Below are positions 41,123 through 48,245 of a stretch of DNA of 64,000 bases, in pieces. The notes beneath the pieces are model-generated. The model saw only the letters and a list, made by a program, of their open reading frames with translations, searched no databases and was not told the origin of the DNA. The position numbers and the translations under genes are program-made. The stretch comes from Citrobacter rodentium NBRC 105723 = DSM 16636 (lineage in GTDB: Bacteria > Pseudomonadota > Gammaproteobacteria > Enterobacterales > Enterobacteriaceae), in NCBI RefSeq assembly GCF_021278985.1, contig NZ_CP082833.1, forward strand, positions 4,216,001 through 4,280,000, in the 5' to 3' direction. Position 1 is the stretch's first letter. Every line of letters begins with the position of its first letter.

Positions 41123-41753
41123 AAAGCAGTTACGTGAGGATTTGGTTCGCTATGCCCGCTCAATGTTCGAACGGGGTTACAGTAGCGGAGGGGCGGGAAA
41201 TATCAGTCTTAAGCTTTCGGACGGTAATATTCTGGCAACGCCGACCAATTCCAGTTTCGGCGATCTGAATGCGGATGAACTCAGCAAAGTCACGATGGCG
41301 GGCGAGCTTTTGTCGGGTCAAAAAGCGTCCAAAGAAGTGCTGATGCATCTCGCAATGTATCGTCAGCGCCCACAGTGCGGAGCCATCGTCCATCTTCATT
41401 CCCCGTGGCTCACAGCGTTATCCTGCTTACCAGGCATTGACCCGGAAAATGCCCTCCCGCCCATTACGCCTTATTACGTAATGCGCGTAGGCAAACTGCC
41501 GGTGATACCTTATATCCGCCCTGGTTCGCCGCGCATTGCCGGGGAGGTGGAAAAACTGGCGGCTGAACACAACGCTATTCTTCTGGCTAATCATGGTCCG
41601 GTTATTTCAGGAAAAGATATTCGTGAAGCGGTATTTAACGCTGAAGAGTTAGAAGAAACCGCAAAATTGTATTTTATGCTTAAACCCTTTGGCATGAATA
41701 CGTTAACCCGCGAAAATGTTGATGAACTAAACGCTACATTTCATATGAAGTAA
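41115..41753 (+). CDS. otnC: OtnC, 3-oxo-tetronate 4-phosphate decarboxylase
   Basis: A 212-residue class II aldolase/adducin-fold protein of the YgbL/OtnC type. GGAGNIS, the Glu in KEVLMHLAMY, the metal histidines in IVHLHSPW and in LANHGPV are intact. It converts 3-oxo-tetronate 4-phosphate to dihydroxyacetone phosphate and CO2, feeding glycolysis. It overlaps otnK by 8 bp. A GCCTGC/GCAGGC hairpin lies between otnC and the carrier 78 bp downstream. Confidence 0.87.
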   Translation: MSEKQLREDLVRYARSMFERGYSSGGAGNISLKLSDGNILATPTNSSFGDLNADELSKVTMAGELLSGQKASKEVLMHLAMYRQRPQCGAIVHLHSPWLTALSCLPGIDPENALPPITPYYVMRVGKLPVIPYIRPGSPRIAGEVEKLAAEHNAILLANHGPVISGKDIREAVFNAEELEETAKLYFMLKPFGMNTLTRENVDELNATFHMK

Positions 41754-41831
41754 ATAACATCTATCAGCCTGCCGGTATAACCGTGCAGGCTTGCTGTACC
41801 TGTGATAAATTAAAATATAATAAGGATTGTT

Positions 41832-43133
41832 ATGCCTATTATGCTTATCACCGGGATAATAATGTTTATAATATTAACCTGGTGCTTATTAAAAAACATA
41901 TTCCCGCCGAGTATCTTATTTATTCTACTGCCCACCATCGCTGCGCTGATATGTGGATTTGGTTTTAAGGAACTGGGAGAGTATGTGGCGCAGGGCTTGA
42001 AATCGGTGGTAGGAACGGCAACGCTGGTGGCATTCAGCGCAATGTTTTTTACGTTGATGAAAGAAGCGGGAGTGTTTGATGTCATCGTACGCTTCATTTT
42101 ACGCTTTATAAAAGCCTCAACATTTTCAGTCTTGCTTGCAACCCTGGTCATTGCTTCAATATGTAGCCTGGATGGTAATGCCTACGCGACCTTACTGGTT
42201 ACGGTCCCCGCCCTGTTGCCGATTTATGAAAAAATGAACATCAGTAAAAAAACGCTTTTACTGTTGATAACCGTTGGCGTTGGCGTCACAGGTATTACCC
42301 CGTGGGGCGGTTCGCTTAACCGGGCCATTGCGGTTACGCACCTTGATATTCTGGATGTTTATTACCGGCTTATCCCTTTGCAGGGCATACTGTTTGCCCT
42401 CGGGGTTATTCTCTGCTGGTTTATGGCGAGAATTGAGAACCGAAGCGGATCGGGTATTTCACCAGAAGCGTTTCGCATAATGCGTGCAGATATGCTTACC
42501 TGTAAAACCGATCATAACCCCTGGCTGTTGAAGCTCAATTTTGCGCTCGTTATTGCAACCATTGTCATCCTGGTGTCAGGTCTGGTTGCGGGTAATTTTT
42601 TATTTATGATCGCCTTCTCATTAGCCGTGATCGTTAATTATCCCGATACGCAAAAGGCGCAACAGAAGATAAAAGATTATGCGCTCACCATATTTCCCGT
42701 TATCGTCATCTTTTTAACCATTGGCGTCTTCGTTGGTATACTGCAAAATACCGGCATCATAAAAGTGCTGGTCAACGAGATTGCAGAGATCTTTCCGGCG
42801 AGTCTCGGGCCCTATCTGTACCTGATCCTGGCCGCATTCAGCGTACCTGTCGTGATACTGATTGGCTCTGATGCTTTCTATTTTGCTCTGCTGCCGCTGG
42901 CCGTTGGGCTGGGGCAACGTTTTGGGGTATCGCCCTTACACGTCACGATTGCGATGCTCATTACCGAACAGATTGGGTTACTGCTAAGCCCGGTGATTCC
43001 CGCCACGCATCTTGGGTTAAGCTTGCTCAACTTACGGGTTGATGAACATATAAAACATTCCCTGGTAAAAGTCTGGACGATGAGCGTCTGTGCGCTCGTC
43101 GCCGCGTTGATTACAGGGATAATTCCCGTTTAG
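41832..43133 (+). CDS. CitMHS-family transporter (second copy)
   Basis: A 433-residue inner-membrane carrier of the same family as the one at 27.5 kb. About 11-12 hydrophobic segments are visible. Matching landmarks are CSLDGNAYATLLV, TPWGGSLNRA and LIGSDAFYFALLPL. It is in the otnK-otnC transcript; AAGGA precedes the ATG. It most likely imports the acid that OtnK/OtnC degrade. A gap of 81 bp separates it from the convergent umuD. Confidence 0.83.
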   Translation: MPIMLITGIIMFIILTWCLLKNIFPPSILFILLPTIAALICGFGFKELGEYVAQGLKSVVGTATLVAFSAMFFTLMKEAGVFDVIVRFILRFIKASTFSVLLATLVIASICSLDGNAYATLLVTVPALLPIYEKMNISKKTLLLLITVGVGVTGITPWGGSLNRAIAVTHLDILDVYYRLIPLQGILFALGVILCWFMARIENRSGSGISPEAFRIMRADMLTCKTDHNPWLLKLNFALVIATIVILVSGLVAGNFLFMIAFSLAVIVNYPDTQKAQQKIKDYALTIFPVIVIFLTIGVFVGILQNTGIIKVLVNEIAEIFPASLGPYLYLILAAFSVPVVILIGSDAFYFALLPLAVGLGQRFGVSPLHVTIAMLITEQIGLLLSPVIPATHLGLSLLNLRVDEHIKHSLVKVWTMSVCALVAALITGIIPV

Positions 43134-43214
43134 CCGGTTTGGGGAAAATCGTTAAAGGGTTGCTGACTCTCTGCCCTTTAACTCTCACCCAGTCTTCCAC
43201 CAGCGCGAACATGC

Positions 43215-43637
43215 TTATTTTGTCGTTTTGATGATATGCGTCACGACGCCGAAAATATCGAGCGACGCTTCGCTGCTGACTTTAATGGGCGACCAGGCGC
43301 TGTTCATCGGGTTTAACTGCACCACTGGTCTTAGCTGTAGCTGCTTTACCGTAAACTCCCCCTCAACCGACGCAATGACAATGTCGCCGTGCGTCGGGCG
43401 CAGCGCGCTATCCACCACCAGCAAATCGCCGTCGCCAATCCCGCCATCGATCATGGAATCGCCCGCGGCGCGGACAAAAAAGGTCGCACTGGGATGCTGA
43501 ATAAGCAGTTCGTTCAGATTGATACGTTGTTCCACGTAATCCTGCGCGGGTGACGGAAAGCCGCACTGAACGATGTCGGCAAAAAGCGGGATCGTTACAA
43601 TCTGACGCGAATCGACGGGTTTGTGGTACATCCTCAT
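43215..43637 (-). CDS. umuD: UmuD, SOS mutagenesis protease-like subunit
   Basis: A 140-residue UmuD with all functional residues: cleavage site Cys25-Gly26 (QCGFPSP), nucleophile Ser61 (GDSMIDGG) and Lys98 (EFTVKQL). RecA-stimulated self-cleavage gives UmuD', the partner of UmuC. The ATG at 43637 has AGGGA 6 bp upstream; a nearer ATG three codons down overlaps its own ribosome site. It has its own LexA box. No umuC follows; downstream lies the convergent CitMHS gene. The only umuC is 17 kb away. Confidence 0.94.
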   Translation of the reverse strand: MRMYHKPVDSRQIVTIPLFADIVQCGFPSPAQDYVEQRINLNELLIQHPSATFFVRAAGDSMIDGGIGDGDLLVVDSALRPTHGDIVIASVEGEFTVKQLQLRPVVQLNPMNSAWSPIKVSSEASLDIFGVVTHIIKTTK

Positions 43638-43655
43638 CACATATCCCTGGTTAAC

Positions 43656-43671
43656 CTGTATTTATATACAG
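43656..43671 (-). promoter_or_regulatory. LexA box of umuD
   Basis: CTGTATTTATATACAG (plus strand) is a perfect CTGT-N8-ACAG SOS box 19 bp upstream of the umuD start. It overlaps the probable -10. Confidence 0.92.
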
Positions 43672-43843
43672 TAGATTTAAACTATAGCGAGATCAAGTAG
43701 CGGAAAGCGCGCACTGGCGGGCTATTCACGCAGCGCGTTGATTTTATTTATTACTGCGGAGAAAAAAACGTGCGCGGGGCAAATCGAACGGTGAAAAAAC
43801 CAGCACCTGATAACCCGCCGCCCGGCGACGGGTTACTGTAAAC

Positions 43844-44491
43844 TTAGTGGTGCAACATCTCGTCCACCACCGCCTGCGCCCTGAGCTGATAAGGATAGTA
43901 GGTTGGCCAGTTATCCATCTCCTCCAGCAGCGCCTGCTGTGAGCTATTGCCCATAAAAATATGGAAATGACTCGACTTACGCGGCGCGATGATATGGTCG
44001 CTGAACTGCACATATTTCGGCGCCCTGCTGTTCGCCTCTTTACACTCAAACAGGTAGCGCACGCCTTTCTTACCCGAAGCGTAGGTCAGGATCCGGTGTC
44101 CGGCATACGCATACTGGCAGGAGGCGACCTGGCTGCCGGTATGGAACTCCATCACGCCATTTTCAATACCGATAGTGTCAACCTCCGTGGCATAGCCTTT
44201 ACGGTAATACGCTTTTATTTCCTCCGCCGTTTTACGCTTATCTTTCTCTGCTTTCTGCTTAAAAACCGGATCCAGCTCGCCGCTGACCAGATAAGGGTAA
44301 ACGGATTGCCACATCCCCTCCCAGTCGCTAAGCGCCCGGTCCTGCACATTTTTGTCATCGAAGATACCTTCCGCGGCCTTCTGTTCGACATCTGTCAAAG
44401 GCGCGCCATGAGAGTGGTGTCCATGCGCGAAGGCGTAGCCGCTCGCCAGTAACATCCCCAGAGAAATCGATAGTTTTTTTAAATTCGTCAC
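43844..44491 (-). CDS. zinT: ZinT, periplasmic zinc-binding protein
   Basis: A 215-residue periplasmic zinc/cadmium-binding protein like E. coli ZinT (YodA). A signal peptide ends near AFA; the mature start is the His-rich HGHHSHG. The lipocalin-like core holds the zinc histidines in SDHIIAPRKSSHFHIFMG. It supplies zinc to the ZnuABC importer in zinc shortage. The start codon is not certain: GTG at 44491 is used here; a TTG just before it has better ribosome spacing (GAGG). A Zur box lies upstream. Confidence 0.9.
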   Translation of the reverse strand: MTNLKKLSISLGMLLASGYAFAHGHHSHGAPLTDVEQKAAEGIFDDKNVQDRALSDWEGMWQSVYPYLVSGELDPVFKQKAEKDKRKTAEEIKAYYRKGYATEVDTIGIENGVMEFHTGSQVASCQYAYAGHRILTYASGKKGVRYLFECKEANSRAPKYVQFSDHIIAPRKSSHFHIFMGNSSQQALLEEMDNWPTYYPYQLRAQAVVDEMLHH

Positions 44492-44527
44492 CAAAATTGC
44501 ATCCTCAATCACAGCCTAAAGTTGAAA

Positions 44528-44542
44528 TGTTATAATATAACA
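44528..44542. promoter_or_regulatory. Zur box of zinT
   Basis: TGTTATAATATAACA is a perfect palindrome equal to the Zur core, preceded by GAAA. It is 37 bp upstream of zinT, so zinc-loaded Zur should repress it. Confidence 0.9.
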
Positions 44543-44629
44543 AAAATTACAATTCAACTCTCCGCTGAGAAAGAGTGAGTAACAGTATGAGGAAGCAAAA
44601 GGCCACCGACGGGTGGCCTGTGAGGGCTG

Positions 44630-44956
44630 TCAGGCGGCCATTTTCAGGCACGCATCCGCGCAGGCATTGCAGGCGCGAGCGCAATCCTGACAGTGCTGAT
44701 GTTCATGTCTGGCACACTCCTGCGCGCAGGCTTTACACAGTTCCACGCAGAGTCGACAGATCTGGCTGGCATAGTCGCTGCCCAGCGCCATAAACTGCGC
44801 CGCCAGACGGCACATCGCGGCACATTGCGTATCCAGCCGGATACAATTTTTCATCATGTCGACATCCTGTTCTTTCAGACAGGACGCAGCGCAGTAATCG
44901 CATGCCGCCGCGCACGCGTAACACATTTCAATACATTCACGGTACTCTTGTTGCAT
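44630..44956 (-). CDS. Csp-like four-helix copper-storage protein
   Basis: A 108-residue Cys-rich protein with about 18 cysteines spaced as CxxxC or CxxC along four helices (for example CYACAAACDYCAASC, CRLCVELCKACAQEC). This is the pattern of cytosolic copper-storage protein Csp3 (DUF326). No signal peptide, so it would bind many Cu(I) ions inside the cell. AAGGAG precedes the ATG. It lies between the zinc gene zinT and the beta-lactamase, with a GGCCACC/GGGTGGCC hairpin after it (from 44601). Confidence 0.83.
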   Translation of the reverse strand: MQQEYRECIEMCYACAAACDYCAASCLKEQDVDMMKNCIRLDTQCAAMCRLAAQFMALGSDYASQICRLCVELCKACAQECARHEHQHCQDCARACNACADACLKMAA

Positions 44957-45305
44957 AACTCGCTCCTTATTTTATTAACGGGAGTAGATAAGTCTGCACA
45001 GAATGCCTCACCTCGCCAGGTAACAACGCCGTTTTATTGATTTGCCCCCGACGGGCGAGGCGCGCATAAAACGTAAGCGCATCGCGTATTGAGAGGGAAA
45101 AAAACGCATAACGAATACTAATAAGTTTTTCTTTCGTGCAGGACAAATTCTTCTCGCTTGCCAGACAAACGCAGAGAGCGGATAGTCGACTGCCGGAAAT
45201 CAATAACGCGCTTTCGTTCTCTTATTTTTGGCCGGACCAGGTGATTTCCGCACCATGAAACCGCCTGCGCCATTTCCCTTTTATTTCTTATCAAGGAGAG
45301 TACTG
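44957..45305. other. Intergenic region csp/beta-lactamase, no gene seen
   Basis: This 349-bp gap separates the divergent copper-storage and beta-lactamase genes. I find no ampR-type LysR gene and no tight operator. The promoter of the beta-lactamase should lie here but no strong -35/-10 pair stands out to the eye. Confidence 0.6.
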
Positions 45306-46193
45306 ATGTTTAAAAACCGGTTTCGCCGGACGGTGCTTATCGCCGCTACGATGATGCCCTTCGTTGTTGGCAGCGCATCGCTTTGGGCGCAGGCGCAGCC
45401 AGACGCACAGCAGGTTCAGCAGAAGCTGGCGGCGCTGGAAAAACAATCGGGGGGGCGTCTGGGCGTTGCGCTAATTAATACCGCCGATAATTCACAACTG
45501 CTGTACCGGGGTGACGAACGGTTCGCGATGTGCAGCACCAGTAAAGTGATGGTCGCCGCCGCGGTGTTAAAACAAAGCGAAACCCGCCCCGCTATTTTGC
45601 AGCAAAAAATACCGATTAAAAAAGCCGACCTGACGAACTGGAATCCGGTAACGGAAAAATATGTCGGCAAAGAGATGACGTTAGCTGAGCTAAGCGCAGC
45701 GACGCTGCAATACAGCGACAATACCGCCATGAATAAACTGATTGCGCATCTGGGCGGTCCTGGCAAGGTCACGGCATTCGCACGCTCGACGGGCGATACC
45801 ACTTTCCGTCTGGATCGCCAGGAACCCGAGCTGAATACCGCCATTCCGGGTGATGAACGCGACACCTCCTCGCCGCGGGCGATGGCTGACAGCCTGCGTA
45901 ACCTGACGCTGGGCGATGCGCTGGCCGACACGCAGCGTGCCCAGCTGGTGGCATGGTTGAAAGGCAATACCACCGGCGGTCAAAGCATTCGCGCCGGCGT
46001 TCCCGCCCACTGGGTAGTTGGCGATAAAACCGGCGCCGGAGAGTATGGCACCACCAATGATATCGCGATTATCTGGCCGGAAAATCGCCCCCCGCTCATT
46101 CTGGTGACCTATTTTACGCAGCGACAGCAGGATGCGAAATGGCGTAAGGACGTGCTTGCCGCCGCGGCGAAAATCGTTACGGAAGGCCGTTAA
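45306..46193 (+). CDS. Class A beta-lactamase (SED/Cdi/CTX-M-related, chromosomal)
   Basis: A 295-residue class A enzyme. The signal peptide covers about 1-30 (ending WAQA). The Ambler motifs are all present: Ser70 in CSTSK, Ser130 in YSDN, Glu166 in EPELN, and Lys234 in KTGAG. Cys69 before the active Ser and the ERDTSSP and TGGQSIRAG loops are shared with SED-1 and CTX-M types. It hydrolyses penicillins and early cephalosporins in the periplasm. AAGGAG lies 8 bp upstream of the ATG. No LysR regulator is adjacent, so expression is probably constitutive. Base use matches its neighbours; no IS is near. Confidence 0.95.
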   Translation: MFKNRFRRTVLIAATMMPFVVGSASLWAQAQPDAQQVQQKLAALEKQSGGRLGVALINTADNSQLLYRGDERFAMCSTSKVMVAAAVLKQSETRPAILQQKIPIKKADLTNWNPVTEKYVGKEMTLAELSAATLQYSDNTAMNKLIAHLGGPGKVTAFARSTGDTTFRLDRQEPELNTAIPGDERDTSSPRAMADSLRNLTLGDALADTQRAQLVAWLKGNTTGGQSIRAGVPAHWVVGDKTGAGEYGTTNDIAIIWPENRPPLILVTYFTQRQQDAKWRKDVLAAAAKIVTEGR

Positions 46194-46327
46194 TAACACA
46201 GAGCGTCTTATTTCAGCAGATACCAGGCGGCATCTGCTGAGAAAACAGCGCCTCGCTGGAGAATTGGTCTACACTAAAAATGAGTGAATTATCTCTCACC
46301 AGTCAACTAAACAAGGATGCGCTCGAT

Positions 46328-46618
46328 ATGAAAAAAATTGCTTTCGCAACTACCCTGCTTGTCTCTGCCTTCTCTTTCAGCGCTATCGCCGCTGACCAGG
46401 TTTCAAAAGAAGAAGTTGATCACTTCAAGCTGGAAAAAGTGGGAACCGTTAACGTTTCGCAGAGCGGCGGCGCTATTTCCTCGCCAAGCGATCTTCGTGA
46501 AGAGCTTTCAAAACTGACGGATGAAAAAGGCGGGAAATATTACCATATTATTGCCGCCCGTCAGCATGGCCCTAATTTTGAAGCGGTCGCCGATATTTAT
46601 AACGACGCCAAAAAATAA
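46328..46618 (+). CDS. DUF1471 (YdgH/BhsA/McbA-type) periplasmic protein
   Basis: A 96-residue small secreted protein: signal peptide to about residue 21 (SFSAIAA), then a DUF1471 domain (KLEKVGTVNVS...SDLREELSKLTDEKGGKYYHIIAARQH...ADIYNDAKK). Relatives in E. coli (YahO, YhcN, BhsA) answer acid, peroxide or copper stress. The start at 46328 follows AAGGA by 10 bp. A perfect terminator follows 17 bp after the stop. The exact paralog is not assigned. Confidence 0.83.
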   Translation: MKKIAFATTLLVSAFSFSAIAADQVSKEEVDHFKLEKVGTVNVSQSGGAISSPSDLREELSKLTDEKGGKYYHIIAARQHGPNFEAVADIYNDAKK

Positions 46619-46634
46619 GCTCATATCTGGCATT

Positions 46635-46660
46635 AAACCACGCTATATGGCGTGGTTTTT
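46635..46660 (+). terminator. Terminator of the DUF1471 gene
   Basis: AAACCACGC and GCGTGGTTT form a perfect 9-bp stem with a TATATG loop, ending in a T run. Confidence 0.88.
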
Positions 46661-46670
46661 CCTGCTGCCG

Positions 46671-46704
46671 CAAAAGAAAAAGGCCCGGATATTTATCCGG
46701 GCCT
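46671..46704 (-). terminator. Terminator of the tRNA-like gene
   Basis: AGGCCCGGATA and TATCCGGGCCT (46681-46704) pair perfectly; on the minus strand the stem is followed by TTTTTCTTTT. It begins 9 bases after the 3' CCA of the tRNA-like gene, so that gene is a complete transcription unit. Confidence 0.85.
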
Positions 46705-46712
46705 GTAAAATT

Positions 46713-46787
46713 TGGGCCGCCATCGAGGCCTCGAACCCCGTTCCCTACAACAAAAGTCGTTCGCTCTTCCTGATGAGCTAATGGCGG
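46713..46787 (-). tRNA. tRNA-like gene with abnormal anticodon arm
   Basis: Read on the minus strand, a 75-nt cloverleaf can be built. The 7-bp acceptor stem CCGCCAT/ATGGCGG is perfect, positions 8-9 are TA, the D arm is GCTC-ATCAGGAA-GAGC, and the T arm is CGGGG-TTCGAGG-CCTCG; an encoded CCA follows discriminator C. The anticodon arm fails: no 5-bp stem with a 7-base loop forms. The best alternative is ACGAC-TTTT-GTTGT with a 4-base loop. If read by position the anticodon would be TTT or TTG. It may be a decayed tRNA or a tRNA-mimic RNA. A strong terminator follows. Confidence 0.65.
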
Positions 46788-47027
46788 TTAGCCGTTACCT
46801 TTAACTGATTAAGAATTTACCTATCAGTGATAACGGCGTGGATGATACATAACTCACATAACCCATGCAATACCTGTGGTCTGAAGAAAATGGTCATTAC
46901 TATTCGTTTGCTTATTATTTGCGCTGATGCGGGTCATCACCATAAGTAAACGATTTCAGTTTAACCTTAAGGCAGGGTCATCATTGTTCTGCCAGGCTTA
47001 TCCCTTTTGCTTATGAGGATTCATACG
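46788..47027. other. Intergenic region upstream of the unknown two-gene operon
   Basis: A 240-bp gap that should hold the promoter of the tRNA-like gene (minus) and of the 65-residue ORF (plus). I see no strong promoter or operator by eye. Confidence 0.4.
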
Positions 47028-47225
47028 ATGAGACGTGTATTTATGTCTATCTTCTCAAGCCCTGAGTCGTTGCTGCAGGTGATGAGCCAGCAGGAAATTA
47101 TTGAGGCCGTAGAGGATGGCGATCGCATCATTATCGACCAGGATGGTAATGCTTCAGTCAACTTCAAAAGCAGAGAGGTGCGTCAGGACTTCCTGCGCCA
47201 TGTTAACGCCCTGAAGAGGGCTTAA
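47028..47225 (+). CDS. Small protein of unknown function (65 residues)
   Basis: A 65-residue cytoplasmic protein, MRRVFMSIFSSPESLLQVMS followed by QQEIIEAVEDGDRIIIDQDG, with many acidic residues and a basic end (NALKRA). No family recognised. The start has GAGG 8 bp upstream. It ends 1 bp before the next gene, so the two are an operon and presumably work together. Confidence 0.68.
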   Translation: MRRVFMSIFSSPESLLQVMSQQEIIEAVEDGDRIIIDQDGNASVNFKSREVRQDFLRHVNALKRA

Positions 47226-47226
47226 T

Positions 47227-47988
47227 ATGGGTACGGCAATATTTATGGTGCTGATGGTGTGCGGCTACTGGTACACCAGCCGCGACCTTTCCACCCGCTT
47301 TAAAATTAAGCGCTCCTTCGGCTGGGACGTCTATTTTCTCGTCGCGCTGTATGGCTGCGTCTTCGTTTTACAGGGCGTCATTGCCACCGGGCTGCTCTGG
47401 CTGTTACTGCTTGCGCTTTCTGCCGCTGACAATACCTATCACTTTACGTCGCAGCACTACGCCAACTGGCAGGTTGAGTTTATGAACTGGAGCTTTCTTG
47501 GCATCCAGGCACCGGTGGTGGTCATGCTGGCATTCGCTATTCTGTTCTGTCTTTATCGTTCTAACTGGGCGGGCAGCGCCCGGCTGGATGGCGAAGGCCG
47601 CAAACAGCTGTATAAACGCCTGGCGCGATCGAGCGGTATTGAACAACTGCTCTATCAGTGTATGGAGGAAGGCGAACTGGCGCTGGTCACGCTGAAGTCA
47701 CGACGAATTTATGTCGGCATGATCCATACCGCGACGCTGGAATATGAGAAGACGGCAAATATCGTCCTGATCCCGATGCTGAGCGGCTACCGCGACGGAA
47801 AGAAGATGGATCTGTGCATTGAGCACAATTACAGCAGATGGTATGCCGAGCATGATATTACGCTCGATTCAGAACCCAAAAGCGCTATGGCTTTCAGAAA
47901 GGTGATTATGCTGGATCAAATTGAAAGTCTTTCACTCTTCGATCCCGCCAGCGCCAGCGCGCTGTCGCTGGCGCAGCGCTCAGAGTAG
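47227..47988 (+). CDS. Two-pass membrane protein of unknown function
   Basis: A 253-residue protein. An N-terminal anchor (about 1-17) and hydrophobic segments near 35-65 and 90-115 place it in the inner membrane. The C-terminal half (about 130-250) is a soluble domain with beta strands such as ALVTLKSRRIYVGMIHTA and IVLIPMLSGYRDGKKMDLCI, like a small SH3/Sm-type barrel. I do not recognise the family. The last codons contain the first copy of a 17-bp repeat found again after the toxin gene. Paired with the 65-residue gene. Confidence 0.72.
   Translation: MGTAIFMVLMVCGYWYTSRDLSTRFKIKRSFGWDVYFLVALYGCVFVLQGVIATGLLWLLLLALSAADNTYHFTSQHYANWQVEFMNWSFLGIQAPVVVMLAFAILFCLYRSNWAGSARLDGEGRKQLYKRLARSSGIEQLLYQCMEEGELALVTLKSRRIYVGMIHTATLEYEKTANIVLIPMLSGYRDGKKMDLCIEHNYSRWYAEHDITLDSEPKSAMAFRKVIMLDQIESLSLFDPASASALSLAQRSE
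47953..47969 (+). repeat. Direct repeat, copy 1 (end of membrane gene)
   Basis: GCCAGCGCGCTGTCGCT lies in the last codons of the 253-residue gene. The identical sequence occurs at 48820-48836; both are followed shortly by CTCAGAGT. The two copies flank the ADP-ribosyltransferase gene at 867-bp distance. Confidence 0.85.
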
Positions 47989-48200
47989 CGCAGCAGAACC
48001 GGAGCTTATCGCACAATAAAAGGTGTATCCTCTCGCCTGCGCAAAATAAAGTTTGTGCAGGCATTCTTCTGATCACGCCAACCGAAAGTTATTCATTATC
48101 CGCATCTGTCTGACTATTTACCCTCGCCCCGGCAAATAAAAAATTTCACACGGCAAGGGCATGATCGTAAAATACACCAGGATTTAAGGAAAGTAATTCA

Positions 48201-48220
48201 CAGGAATTATAATATTCCTG
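48201..48220. promoter_or_regulatory. Palindrome over a -10 box before the toxin gene
   Basis: CAGGAAT (48201-48207) and ATTCCTG (48214-48220) are perfect inverted arms around TATAAT (48208-48213), 25 bp before the ART start. A repressor bound here would cover the -10. The -35 is poor, which suggests that an activator is also needed. Confidence 0.55.
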
Positions 48221-48245
48221 TTAGCAATTAAATAAGGACATCTAT

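Noticed and set aside
43741..44049. A 101-codon minus-strand frame overlapping the end of zinT
   Set aside because: It is a frame-shifted shadow of zinT (arginine-rich) without a start signal.
45416..45973. A 185-codon frame antisense to the beta-lactamase
   Set aside because: It lies wholly inside the lactamase gene on the other strand; no independent support.
46890..46949. A 19-codon frame MVITIRLLIICADAGHHHK in the gap before the unknown operon
   Set aside because: No ribosome site or recognised homolog. It is too short to support without conservation data.
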